The translations under genes and the position numbers were made by a program. This document shows positions 6,660-14,585 of a stretch of DNA of 14,968 nt, piece after piece. The stretch's first letter is position 1; each line of letters opens with the position of its first letter. The DNA lies in assembly GCA_910578655.1 (NCBI GenBank), contig CAJTQE010000036.1, positions 1 through 14,968 on the forward strand. The letters run 5' to 3'. The notes under the pieces were generated by a model, which was not told the DNA's origin, ran no database searches, and saw nothing but the letters and a program-made list of their open reading frames with translations. The DNA is from an uncultured Christensenella sp. GTDB taxonomy: Bacteria; Bacillota; Clostridia; Christensenellales; Borkfalkiaceae.

Positions 6660-6803
6660 GCTGTTTTTAATTTGTGTCTGTCCAAAGGCTGCAATTTCAA
6701 AATTATTCAGATTTACATCACCTGTATTTAAAATGCCAATCGAAAATGCAAAATTTTTCCAATTTGAAACAAAGGCAAGGAGAATTATTTTCCTTACCTT
6801 TGT
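6660..6803 (-). pseudogene. Upstream in-frame extension of the surface-protein fragment, 5' end lost
   Basis: Reading upstream from 6659 in the same frame, codons stay open to a TAA at 6804-6806. The translation contains FAFSIGILNTGDVNLNNFEI and AAFGQTQIKNS, which parallels FDISINNVAEISENVILNVY in the downstream domain and so looks like part of a preceding Ig-like repeat. No ATG, GTG or TTG occurs in the stretch. Its upstream end coincides with the rny terminator hairpin at 6770-6802, so real coding similarity probably begins near 6760 and the breakpoint lies between. Confidence 0.5.
6770..6802 (-). terminator. Rho-independent terminator of rny
   Basis: On the minus strand a 12-pair stem (6802-6791 with 6781-6770, one U-G wobble) closes a 9-base loop and is followed by TTTCAAATT. 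It begins 15 bases after the rny stop. The T tract is short, so termination may be incomplete and allow read-through into the small cluster downstream. Confidence 0.65.
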
Positions 6804-6817
6804 TTACTTATTATTAA

Positions 6818-8434
6818 TTATTTAGCATATTCACTTGCGCGGAATTCTCTGATTACGTTAACCTTAATCTGTCCGGGATATTCCAACTCTTTTTCAATTT
6901 TTTTGGCAATATCCTTCGCAAGGAACAGCGTCTGCGCGTCGTCTACCTGCTCCGGCTTGACTATTACGCGCACTTCTCTTCCCGCCTGAATTGCGTAGCA
7001 CTTATCAACACCGCGGAAATTGCCTGCAAGCTGCTCAAGCTTTTCAAGCCTCTTGACATAGTTTGTACCCGTTTCTCTTCTTGCTCCGGGTCTCGCCCCC
7101 GATATTGCGTCAGCAGCGGCAACAAGCACAGCTTCTATCGTTGTAGGCTCACAGTCGCCATGATGCGAAGCAATAGCGTTAACAACCTTTCCTCCCTCAC
7201 GGAATTTCTTTGCAAGGTCTGCGCCAAGTTGAACGTGAGTTCCTTCTTGCTCGTGATCGACAGCTTTTCCTATATCGTGTAAGAGTCCCGCGCGCTTCGC
7301 AAGGTTGATGTCAAGCCCAAGCTCAGATGCCATAAGCCCTGCAAGCTGAGCTACCTCAATAGAATGTTTATAGACATTCTGACCATAGCTCGTCCTATAT
7401 TTAAGTCTGCCGAGTAGTTTGATAATTTCCGGATGAAGCCCGAAAATTCCGACTTCAAACATCGCACTTTCACCTGCAGCCTTGATTTCTACATCCATTT
7501 CTTTTCTTACTTTTTCAACGGTTTCCTCTATCCTTGCAGGATGAATTCTGCCGTCGGCAATAAGTTTTTCAAGTGAAAGTCTCGCTATTTCACGTCTTAC
7601 AGGGTCAAAGCCGGACAAAATTACAACTTCCGGCGTATCATCTATAATAAGTTCGATACCCGTTGCATTTTCTATGGCACGAATATTTCTCCCCTCACGC
7701 CCGATAAGCCTTGCTTTCATATCGTCGCTGGGCAACTGAACTACAGATACCGTAATTTCAGAAGAGTGGTCTGCCGCACAACGTTGAACTGCCAAAGATA
7801 TTATTTTCTTTGCTTCAAGTGTTGCTTCGTCCTTTGCCGTCTGTTCAATGTTTCTTACCTGAATAGCAACGTCGCGACGCGTTTCTTCAAGTATTTCATT
7901 TGAAAGCACCTGTTTTGCTTCTTCTTTGGTAAGCTGTGCAACTTTTTCAAGTTCGCTTATCATAAGTTCATGCTGGTGATTAATTTTATCCTGAGTTTTC
8001 TTAATCTCCAACTCTTTGTTTGCAAGTTCGTTTTTCTGCTGTTCCAATGCCTCGCTCTTTTTAGCAAGCGCATCTTCTTTCTTGTCAAACAAGTCTTCTC
8101 TCTGCAAGAGTCTTTGCTCCTGCTTTTGCAGTTCGAATTTCTTCTCTCTACTTTCCTTTTCAAATTCGCTTCTTCGCTGTAAATCCTGTTCCTGAGCCTC
8201 TAATATTGCTTTTTGCTTCAATGCTATACATTCATTCATAGCATCATCGATCATTTTTTTTGTTCTTACCTGAACATCACCTAATCTTTTGCTTGTCAAT
8301 TTTCTATATAATAAAATACTGACAGGCGCACCAATACCAAGCGCAACAACGAAAGCCGCTATGGCTAAACCTACCGTCAACCCCACGCTAACGCTGCTTG
8401 CAAGAAACAGGCTGCTAAATGTTGTGCTAATCAT
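6818..8434 (-). CDS. rny: Ribonuclease Y
   Basis: This membrane-anchored endoribonuclease starts decay of many mRNAs in Bacillota. The 538 residues show an N-terminal membrane helix (about 15-43), then a long charged coiled coil rich in Glu, Lys and Gln (about 50-215). A KH RNA-binding domain follows with the GREG loop at 245-248. The HD domain has His386-Asp387 in LLHDIGKAVDHE, SHHGD at 423-427 and Asp442 as probable metal ligands. The family is normally about 510-520 residues, so this is full length. ATG at 8434 is preceded by AGGAGG. It has its own promoter and terminator and so appears to be transcribed alone, though it lies just downstream of recA and nadE in the same direction. Confidence 0.97.
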   Translation of the reverse strand: MISTTFSSLFLASSVSVGLTVGLAIAAFVVALGIGAPVSILLYRKLTSKRLGDVQVRTKKMIDDAMNECIALKQKAILEAQEQDLQRRSEFEKESREKKFELQKQEQRLLQREDLFDKKEDALAKKSEALEQQKNELANKELEIKKTQDKINHQHELMISELEKVAQLTKEEAKQVLSNEILEETRRDVAIQVRNIEQTAKDEATLEAKKIISLAVQRCAADHSSEITVSVVQLPSDDMKARLIGREGRNIRAIENATGIELIIDDTPEVVILSGFDPVRREIARLSLEKLIADGRIHPARIEETVEKVRKEMDVEIKAAGESAMFEVGIFGLHPEIIKLLGRLKYRTSYGQNVYKHSIEVAQLAGLMASELGLDINLAKRAGLLHDIGKAVDHEQEGTHVQLGADLAKKFREGGKVVNAIASHHGDCEPTTIEAVLVAAADAISGARPGARRETGTNYVKRLEKLEQLAGNFRGVDKCYAIQAGREVRVIVKPEQVDDAQTLFLAKDIAKKIEKELEYPGQIKVNVIREFRASEYAK

Positions 8435-8501
8435 AAAGCCTCCTGATTATTTAAATTAAATATATACGAAATCCTAACGGATAAGTTTATATCTATAATT
8501 A

Positions 8502-8530
8502 ATTTTACACCAATTTCCAACAAAAGTCAA
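8502..8530 (-). promoter_or_regulatory. Promoter of rny
   Basis: On the minus strand TTGACT (8530-8525), a 17-base spacer and TAAAAT (8507-8502) each match the housekeeping consensus at five of six positions. The predicted start near 8495 gives a leader of about 60 bases. The leader contains only a minor ATCC-GTT-AGGAT hairpin and the AGGAGG ribosome-binding site. Confidence 0.8.
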
Positions 8531-8556
8531 TTAATAAATTAAATTGTTACGGACAA

Positions 8557-8583
8557 TATAAAAAAAGCGGCATAAACCGCTTT
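8557..8583 (-). terminator. Rho-independent terminator of the recA-nadE unit
   Basis: On the minus strand AAAGCGG (8583-8577), a six-base loop and CCGCTTT (8570-8564) are followed by a run of T. The stem begins inside the nadE stop codon, so it terminates immediately after translation ends. It insulates the downstream rny promoter. Confidence 0.9.
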
Positions 8584-10483
8584 AATTTATATCGTCTAAC
8601 CATAAATCAACAACAGCATCTGAGGGCATTCGCCAATCGGTGCGCGGCGACAGCGAAACGCAACCAACCTTTACACCGTCGGGTACGCAAGAACGTTTAT
8701 ACTGTTGTGAAAAAAATCTTTTATAAAATACTTTAAGCCATTTTTGTATAGTTGAACTATCGTATACGGATTTAAAAGTATGATTTGCCAAATAAGAAAT
8801 CTTTGCGGGAGTGAACCCGTATCGAACAGCATAATACAAAAAGAAGTCGTGCAGGATATAAGGTCCGATTATATCTTCCGTTTTTTGTGCTTGACTGCCG
8901 TTATTAACAGGAAGAAGTTCAGGGCTTATTTCTGTCTGTAAAATGCTTTCAAGAACAGCTTGCGCCTCTCCGCCCAAACGCCCGGCCTCATATCGTACAA
9001 GTTCTTTCACCAGTGTTTTGGGTACGGAACAGTTTACGGAATACATTGACATATGGTCGCCGTTATATGTTGCCCACCCCAAAGCCAACTCGCTTAAATC
9101 GCCCGTACCGATTACAAGTCCGTTACATTTGTTCGCCAAATCCATTAAAACAAGCGTTCTGATTCTTGCCTGAGCATTTTCATATGTTACGCCATAATCA
9201 TCTTTTTTATGGTCAATATCAACAAAATGACGGTTTACGCTATCTTCAATAGATATTTGTTTACAAGTAACCCCCAAAGTCTTCATAAGTGTCAACGCGT
9301 TATTTTTGGTATGCGAAGTTGAACCGAAACACGGCATAGTAACAGCAATTATATCTTTTAAATTTCTATTTAACGACTTAAATGTTCTATATGCTACGAG
9401 TAATGCAAGCGCACTGTCCAAACCGCCTGATATTCCTATTACAGCATTTTTTGCGCCCGTATGCAAAAAACGTTTTTCAAGACCCTTTGATTGCATTGTT
9501 AATACCAACTCCATTCGCTCATTGAAATTACTTTCATTTGGAACGAATGGCATCAGTGGGAAAACGCGTGTCAATTCTCCGTCAGCCGTATTAGAATTAA
9601 AATCAACAACTTTATAACCGTCTACTGCTTCAGCAAAAAAACTTGACGCCTGCCTGTTCCGCACATCGGCAATTGACTGAACGTCTATTTCGGAATAAAG
9701 CAAACCGTTTTCAAAAAGTTTGCTTTCAGCAAGAACATTACCGTTTTCACTTATAATATTGTGTCCTGCGTAAACGGTATCGGTAGTGCTTTCACCGTCT
9801 CCCGCGCCTGAATAAATGTAACCGCAGATAAGCTTTGCCGACTGTATTTTTACCAAATCTTTTCTATATTCAGCTTTACCAGTAATTTCACTGCTGCAAG
9901 ATAAATTTACAATTATATTTGCTCCTGCCAAAGCATGCGAAACAGAGGGTGACTTGGGTGCCCACAAATCTTCGCACAACTCTGCGGCAACTGTTAATTG
10001 GTTGTTTTCTTTGCACTTAAATATTAAATTAGTACCAAACGGCACATCTTGCCCGCAAAGCTTAATTTGACCCAGTTCCTTATGAGCACGTACAAAATAT
10101 CTTTGTTCATAAAATTCACCGTAATTAGGTAAAAACGTCTTGGGAATAACGCCCAAAACTTTACCGTCACAAATCGCAACGGCGCAATTATAAAGCTTGC
10201 CGCTGTTTAAAATCGGCGCACCTATAAATACAAGAATATTCTTCCCTTCCGTTGATTTTGAAATTTGCTTTATTGCACTTTCAACCGACCTTAAAAGAAC
10301 TCTCTGTGAAAAAAGGTCCCCGCAAGTATATCCGCAAACGCACAGTTCCGGAAATACCGTAATACTGCTTCCTTTTTTATAACTTTCGTCAATTGCCTCT
10401 ACGATGCGCTGAGTATTAAATTGTACGTCGGCAACCTTTATAGGTACTGTTGCCGCGCAAACCTTTACAAATCCGTGTTGCAT
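8582..10483 (-). CDS. nadE: Glutamine-dependent NAD+ synthetase
   Basis: It makes NAD+ from deamido-NAD+ (nicotinic acid adenine dinucleotide), ATP and glutamine in the last step of NAD synthesis. The 633-residue, two-domain form is present. The N-terminal nitrilase-type glutaminase domain (1-300) has the catalytic triad Glu46 in FPEL, Lys115 in PKTFLPNY and Cys170 in AELCEDLW. The C-terminal synthetase domain has the PP-loop SGGLDS at 352-357, and GTGDLSELALGW at 459-470 is highly typical. Both active sites look intact and the length is normal. ATG at 10483 directly abuts the recA TAA (TAAATG), indicating coupled translation. The start MQHGFVKVCAA fits the family. Its place between recA and rny is not part of the familiar pgsA-cinA-recA neighbourhood. 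Confidence 0.97.
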   Translation of the reverse strand: MQHGFVKVCAATVPIKVADVQFNTQRIVEAIDESYKKGSSITVFPELCVCGYTCGDLFSQRVLLRSVESAIKQISKSTEGKNILVFIGAPILNSGKLYNCAVAICDGKVLGVIPKTFLPNYGEFYEQRYFVRAHKELGQIKLCGQDVPFGTNLIFKCKENNQLTVAAELCEDLWAPKSPSVSHALAGANIIVNLSCSSEITGKAEYRKDLVKIQSAKLICGYIYSGAGDGESTTDTVYAGHNIISENGNVLAESKLFENGLLYSEIDVQSIADVRNRQASSFFAEAVDGYKVVDFNSNTADGELTRVFPLMPFVPNESNFNERMELVLTMQSKGLEKRFLHTGAKNAVIGISGGLDSALALLVAYRTFKSLNRNLKDIIAVTMPCFGSTSHTKNNALTLMKTLGVTCKQISIEDSVNRHFVDIDHKKDDYGVTYENAQARIRTLVLMDLANKCNGLVIGTGDLSELALGWATYNGDHMSMYSVNCSVPKTLVKELVRYEAGRLGGEAQAVLESILQTEISPELLPVNNGSQAQKTEDIIGPYILHDFFLYYAVRYGFTPAKISYLANHTFKSVYDSSTIQKWLKVFYKRFFSQQYKRSCVPDGVKVGCVSLSPRTDWRMPSDAVVDLWLDDIN

Positions 10484-11494
10484 TTATGCCTGCTGCTTAC
10501 GCTGTGACGCCTTATGCGCCTCTCTGATTTTTGCATCAATTTCTGCTGTAATCTCAGGATTACTCTTCAAATATTCACGCATCTTTTCACGTCCCTGAGC
10601 AACTTTATCATCGTTATAGTAATAGAATGCTCCGCTCTTTGTTAGAATACCGTATTCAACGCCTAAATCGATAAGGCAACCTTCCTGCGAAATTCCCTCA
10701 CCATAAATTATATCGAACTCTGCAACTTTGAACGGAGGCGCAACCTTATTTTTAACAACTTTGCACTTTGCCCTGTTGCCTACTATGTCGCCGTCGCTTT
10801 TAAGCGCGTCTGCTTTTCTGATATCAAGACGAATTGTTGCAAAATATTTTAAAGCCTTGCCGCCGGGCGTTGTTTCGGGACTTCCGAACATTACGCCAAC
10901 TTTTTCACGCAACTGGTTAATAAATATTACACAGGTCTTTGATCTGTTAGTAATTGCTGTAAGCTTTCTTAAAGCCTGCGACATAAGTCTTGCAAGCAAA
11001 CCTACGTGTGTATCGCCCATATCGCCTTCTATTTCAGCTTTCGGCGTTAAAGCCGCAACGGAGTCAACGACAACCACATCGACTGCGCTTGAACGAACCA
11101 ATGATTCACATATATCAAGTGCCTGTTCACCTGTATCAGGCTGCGAGAGATATAAGTCGTCGGTATTTACACCCAACGCGTGCGCATACTGCGCGTCAAG
11201 CGCGTGTTCTGCATCAATAAATGCCGCAACTCCACCCGCCTTTTGCGTTTCTGCGATAATATGCAACGCTACTGTAGTTTTACCCGAAGATTCGGGGCCG
11301 TATATTTCAAGTATTCTTCCGCGCGGAACGCCGCCGACGCCGAGCGCAAGGTCAAGCGAAAGACAGCCTGTCGGAATATACTCCAGGTCTGTATTAACCT
11401 TGTAATCGCCAAGCCGCATAATCGCACCGCGACCGTATTGCTTTTCTATCATAGCGATAGTTGAATTAAGTGCTTTAAGTTTTTCCTCGTTCAT
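10484..11494 (-). CDS. recA: Recombinase RecA
   Basis: RecA forms ATP-dependent filaments on single-stranded DNA, performs strand exchange and triggers LexA self-cleavage. The 336 residues show Walker A GPESSGKT (66-73), catalytic Glu96 in DAEHALD, Walker B VVVVDS (140-145), loop L1 near EGDMGDTHVGL (157-167) and loop L2 from NQLREKVG to TTPGG (193-212). The length is close to the family norm with a short C-terminal tail. ATG at 11494 is preceded by AGGAG at a good distance. Only 16 bases separate it from cinA and no LexA-type inverted repeat is visible there, so expression probably comes from the upstream operon. Confidence 0.98.
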   Translation of the reverse strand: MNEEKLKALNSTIAMIEKQYGRGAIMRLGDYKVNTDLEYIPTGCLSLDLALGVGGVPRGRILEIYGPESSGKTTVALHIIAETQKAGGVAAFIDAEHALDAQYAHALGVNTDDLYLSQPDTGEQALDICESLVRSSAVDVVVVDSVAALTPKAEIEGDMGDTHVGLLARLMSQALRKLTAITNRSKTCVIFINQLREKVGVMFGSPETTPGGKALKYFATIRLDIRKADALKSDGDIVGNRAKCKVVKNKVAPPFKVAEFDIIYGEGISQEGCLIDLGVEYGILTKSGAFYYYNDDKVAQGREKMREYLKSNPEITAEIDAKIREAHKASQRKQQA

Positions 11495-11510
11495 ATTTTA
11501 AACTCCTGAA

Positions 11511-12614
11511 TTATTTTAACAATTTGTAAGTATGGAACAGTGCAAGATTAATTGCTGTATTCGTTATATTTTCCCTGTCGCCGCCAAGATTATATTCAAA
11601 AACAGAATACTCTTCTCCGACCGATACGGCTATATACACAAGCCCGACAGGCTTTGAAGTACTGTCCGACGCAGGCCCTGCAATTCCCGTTGTTGCGATA
11701 CATACGTCGCTTTGTCCGCTTTGACGAAGTCCCTCTACCATTTCATAAGCAGTCTGTTCGGAAACAGACCCGTAGCGGTTAAGAGTAAAATCTTTAACGC
11801 CAAGTCTATCCATTTTAGATTTATTGGAATAAGTATTCAACCCCTCGCAATAGACCTCGCTTATTCCGGGTATTTCAACAAGTTTTTTAGCTATGCCTCC
11901 GCCGGTAAAAGATTCGGCCACGCTTATTCTTGCTCTACGAAGCTTTAAAAGCTGAAATAATCTTTCCGCAAGCGAAATATCATCCATTGCGTAAATATTA
12001 TCTTGCAAGCCTGAGACTATCGTACGAATAACACTGTCAAATATTTCTTTTGAAATACTGTTCGGGTAAGTTATTTCTATACGGTAATCGCCGTATTTTT
12101 CGCTGATGCTGAAATCGATGTCAGGACATTTCTGTTTAGCCTGATAAATTACCGAATTTAAGCGCGCAAACGAAACTCCGTAAATCTTTATATATGATTT
12201 TTCGTATTTCTGCCCGTACTTAATATCCAAAATTTCTTTTATATCGCTGTATTGAAGTACGTTATCTTTATCGGAATACAGAATAAAAACATTATCTGTG
12301 CCACTACTCATAACGCCTTTTTCATCAAACTGCGATGAATAAAGCGCAGTTAAAAACGCTTTTAAAGTATTATCCATAGAAAACGGACAGAAAATGTAAA
12401 TATTCTCATAATTTATTCTGCCGTCTTTTAAGGCGTTAACTATCTCTTCAGCGCGGTCGTAAGCTATATAAGAAATTTTATCAAAATAATAACCCAATCC
12501 CGAAAAAGACGAAATCAGCTTTTCCGAGCCGTCAAAAACATTTATTTTTTTGTTCCTGAATACTAACAGGCAATTTTTTTTTGTCCTGAAAGCGGACACT
12601 TTTTCTTCGCTCAT
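11511..12614 (-). CDS. cinA: CinA-like protein: intact C-terminal amidase domain, degenerate N-terminal domain
   Basis: The C-terminal CinA domain (about 212-367; nicotinamide-nucleotide amidase type, NMN to NaMN) is clear. It has AESFTGGGIA from 233 with probable nucleophile Ser235, YSNKSK, GSVSEQTAYEM, and ATTGIAGP at 307-314 followed by KPVGLVYIAVS. The N-terminal 150 residues occupy the place of the molybdopterin-binding-like (COG1058) domain, but its usual motifs, such as GTELLLG near the start and GGLGPT, are absent. Residues about 175-211 still resemble the KH-like linker of full CinA. At 367 residues it is shorter than the usual 410 or so. The start overlaps the pgsA stop by ATGA, and the pgsA-cinA-recA order supports the name. 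The N-terminal pyrophosphatase activity is probably lost; the amidase is probably kept. Confidence 0.88.
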   Translation of the reverse strand: MSEEKVSAFRTKKNCLLVFRNKKINVFDGSEKLISSFSGLGYYFDKISYIAYDRAEEIVNALKDGRINYENIYIFCPFSMDNTLKAFLTALYSSQFDEKGVMSSGTDNVFILYSDKDNVLQYSDIKEILDIKYGQKYEKSYIKIYGVSFARLNSVIYQAKQKCPDIDFSISEKYGDYRIEITYPNSISKEIFDSVIRTIVSGLQDNIYAMDDISLAERLFQLLKLRRARISVAESFTGGGIAKKLVEIPGISEVYCEGLNTYSNKSKMDRLGVKDFTLNRYGSVSEQTAYEMVEGLRQSGQSDVCIATTGIAGPASDSTSKPVGLVYIAVSVGEEYSVFEYNLGGDRENITNTAINLALFHTYKLLK

Positions 12615-13258
12615 TTCTTCAATATGTGTATATTTTTAACTAAATAATTAACGCCCGAAACTATGGTAAGTATAATTGCTATTCCCAAAAGCGATAAACC
12701 GATTAGATTTATAACTTTAGCAAACGTGCTTTCTGCCAGTTGGCGTAACCCTTCTCCGAAAAGAAAAAAACCCAAACAAAAACTTTGCGACAGAGTTTTA
12801 TATTTGCCTATTCTGTCCGCAGCAATAATCTCTCCCGAACTTGCCGCAACCATTCTGAATCCGCTTACAATTAATTCACGGGCAACGATTATTGCAACTC
12901 CGCAACCGGCAAAAATAATCATCCGGTCTCCCAAATAGTGGTTAAAAAATTGCGGAGCTGTCAAAAGCAAAACCAATCCGGTTAAAACGAGAACTTTGTC
13001 GGCAATAGGGTCAAGAAACTTCCCCAAATTAGCTACTAAATTATGTTTACGCGCGATAGCACCATCAAGCAAATCAGTAACGGACGCCAGAACAAATAAT
13101 CCGAAGCACACAAAAAAGTGGCCTGTAAAATTAACATAAAATAGCGCCACAAATACGGGGACAATCAACATTCTGCTAAACGTCAAAATATTCGGAATGT
13201 TCCAAATTACAGGTTTTTTCTGCTCTTCGTTTTTTTGAGTTTCCTCATTATCTATCAT
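12611..13258 (-). CDS. pgsA: CDP-diacylglycerol-glycerol-3-phosphate 3-phosphatidyltransferase
   Basis: It makes phosphatidylglycerol phosphate in the membrane, the committed step to phosphatidylglycerol and cardiolipin. The CDP-alcohol phosphatidyltransferase signature is complete: Asp62, Asp65-Gly66, Ala69-Arg70, Gly79, Asp83 and Asp87 with canonical spacing. The N-terminal sequence NIPNILTFSRMLIVP (20-34) is highly typical, and several hydrophobic helices follow through residue 205. The 215 residues include a polar extension of about 17 residues before the conserved start. ATG at 13258 has GGAGG seven bases upstream, inside rimO, which it overlaps by 11 bases. The gene overlaps cinA by four bases at its end. 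Confidence 0.96.
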   Translation of the reverse strand: MIDNEETQKNEEQKKPVIWNIPNILTFSRMLIVPVFVALFYVNFTGHFFVCFGLFVLASVTDLLDGAIARKHNLVANLGKFLDPIADKVLVLTGLVLLLTAPQFFNHYLGDRMIIFAGCGVAIIVARELIVSGFRMVAASSGEIIAADRIGKYKTLSQSFCLGFFLFGEGLRQLAESTFAKVINLIGLSLLGIAIILTIVSGVNYLVKNIHILKK

Positions 13259-14585
13259 AATAGTCCTCCGTCTTTCCTAATAAATCACAACTGTCACTGT
13301 CAGTAATAATAACGTCATAATATTCGCCTTGAACTGCGCGAGGCGCATTGAAATAAACTTTGCCGTCAATGTCCGGCGCACTGAAATAAGCCCTTCCTTC
13401 AAAACAGTTTTTAGCGTAATTGATTCCGTCACAAAGCACTCGCAATTTTGTGCCGACAAAAGTTTTCAATTTTTCCTCGGATAATTTATGCTGAACAGAA
13501 TACAGTTTTTTAATTCTGCGTTTTTTTATCTTGCCGCTAATATGGTTTTTCAATTTGTAAGCCGCAGTATCAGGCTCTTTAGAGTACTCAAAAAAACCGC
13601 AATTTTCAAATTTTGCCTGACGCAAAAAATCACATAGGGCATCGCACTCTTCTTCCGTTTCTGACGGAAATCCGGTAATAAAAGTAGACCGTAAAGCAAT
13701 ACCGGGTATACTTTCTCTCAGCTTTTTAATCAATGAAAGATAGCTTTCGCGGTTTCCCTTTCTATTCATTAATTTAAGAATTCTATCCTCGCTGTGCTGA
13801 AGAGGAATGTCAAGATATTTAATAATTTTTTTATTGTTTTTAATGACCGAAATTAAATTATCATCGATCATTTCGGGATAGCAATACAGTAATCTTATGC
13901 TTGCAATATTGTCTAACGATGAGAGTTTTTCTAATAGCTCGGTAAGCATTTTTCGACCGTACAAATCAATACCGTATCTCGTTACGTCCTGTGCAACAAG
14001 AATAAGTTCAGACAATTCTCCAAGCTTTTGCGCTTCTTCAACAAGTTTTTCAATAGGATAACTTTCGTACTTGCCCCTGATTTTGGGAATAAGGCAGTAA
14101 GTGCAATGATTATTACAGCCGTCTGAAATTTTTAAATAAGCATAATGTTGCGGAGTTGTAAGCACTCTGCCGTTATAATATTCCGCGTTACCAAAACCGA
14201 CATAATTTATACGCTTTCCGGCATAAGATTCTTCCAAAGCCTCAAAAAACCTGTCATAGTCGCATGTCCCCAAGAAAATGTCTGCTTCTGTAAGCGACGG
14301 AAAAATTTCGCCGATAAATTTTTGCGGCAGACAGCCTGTTACGACAAGCTTTTCAAGCTTATCTTTTTTGTATTCGGCACAGTCAATTGTCGTATACAAT
14401 GCCTCTTTTCTTGATTCATTCAAAAATGCGCAAGTATTTACAATCAGAATCTGTGCTTGCTCTATGTCCGAAGTAACATTGCAACCTCTACTTTTAATTA
14501 TTGACAAAAGTTTTTCGGAATCAACGCGGTTTTTATCGCAACCGAGAGAAATTATTCCGAATTTCTTTTGCGAAAAATCAATCAT
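13248..14585 (-). CDS. rimO: Ribosomal protein S12 methylthiotransferase RimO
   Basis: RimO is a radical-SAM enzyme that adds a methylthio group to the conserved aspartate of ribosomal protein S12. The 445 residues have the N-terminal UPF0004 domain with Cys16, Cys52 and Cys85 for the auxiliary iron-sulfur cluster. The radical-SAM motif uses Cys157, Cys161 and Cys164 in SDGCNNHCTYCLIPKIRG, and a C-terminal TRAM domain spans about 375-440. The opening GIISLGCDKNRVDSE separates RimO from MiaB, which lacks this form. Length is normal. ATG at 14585 lies inside the end of ftsK (8-base overlap) with GGAG just upstream. The gene is coupled to pgsA downstream. Confidence 0.96.
   Translation of the reverse strand: MIDFSQKKFGIISLGCDKNRVDSEKLLSIIKSRGCNVTSDIEQAQILIVNTCAFLNESRKEALYTTIDCAEYKKDKLEKLVVTGCLPQKFIGEIFPSLTEADIFLGTCDYDRFFEALEESYAGKRINYVGFGNAEYYNGRVLTTPQHYAYLKISDGCNNHCTYCLIPKIRGKYESYPIEKLVEEAQKLGELSELILVAQDVTRYGIDLYGRKMLTELLEKLSSLDNIASIRLLYCYPEMIDDNLISVIKNNKKIIKYLDIPLQHSEDRILKLMNRKGNRESYLSLIKKLRESIPGIALRSTFITGFPSETEEECDALCDFLRQAKFENCGFFEYSKEPDTAAYKLKNHISGKIKKRRIKKLYSVQHKLSEEKLKTFVGTKLRVLCDGINYAKNCFEGRAYFSAPDIDGKVYFNAPRAVQGEYYDVIITDSDSCDLLGKTEDYYDR

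Noticed and set aside
8471..8482. Small inverted repeat in the rny leader as a riboswitch or attenuator
   Set aside because: The stem is only four or five pairs with a three-base loop, and the 60-base leader is too short and plain for a known riboswitch class.
10728..11405. 225-codon open frame on the plus strand opposite recA
   Set aside because: It is a mirror of the recA coding sequence. Its translation is serine- and threonine-rich without family resemblance, and it has no ribosome-binding site. RecA on the other strand is certain.
11513..11521. Extended -10 like TGTTAAAAT on the minus strand just before recA
   Set aside because: No -35 hexamer lies at a fitting distance, and the leader would be only about 12 bases. 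It is too weak to call a separate recA promoter.
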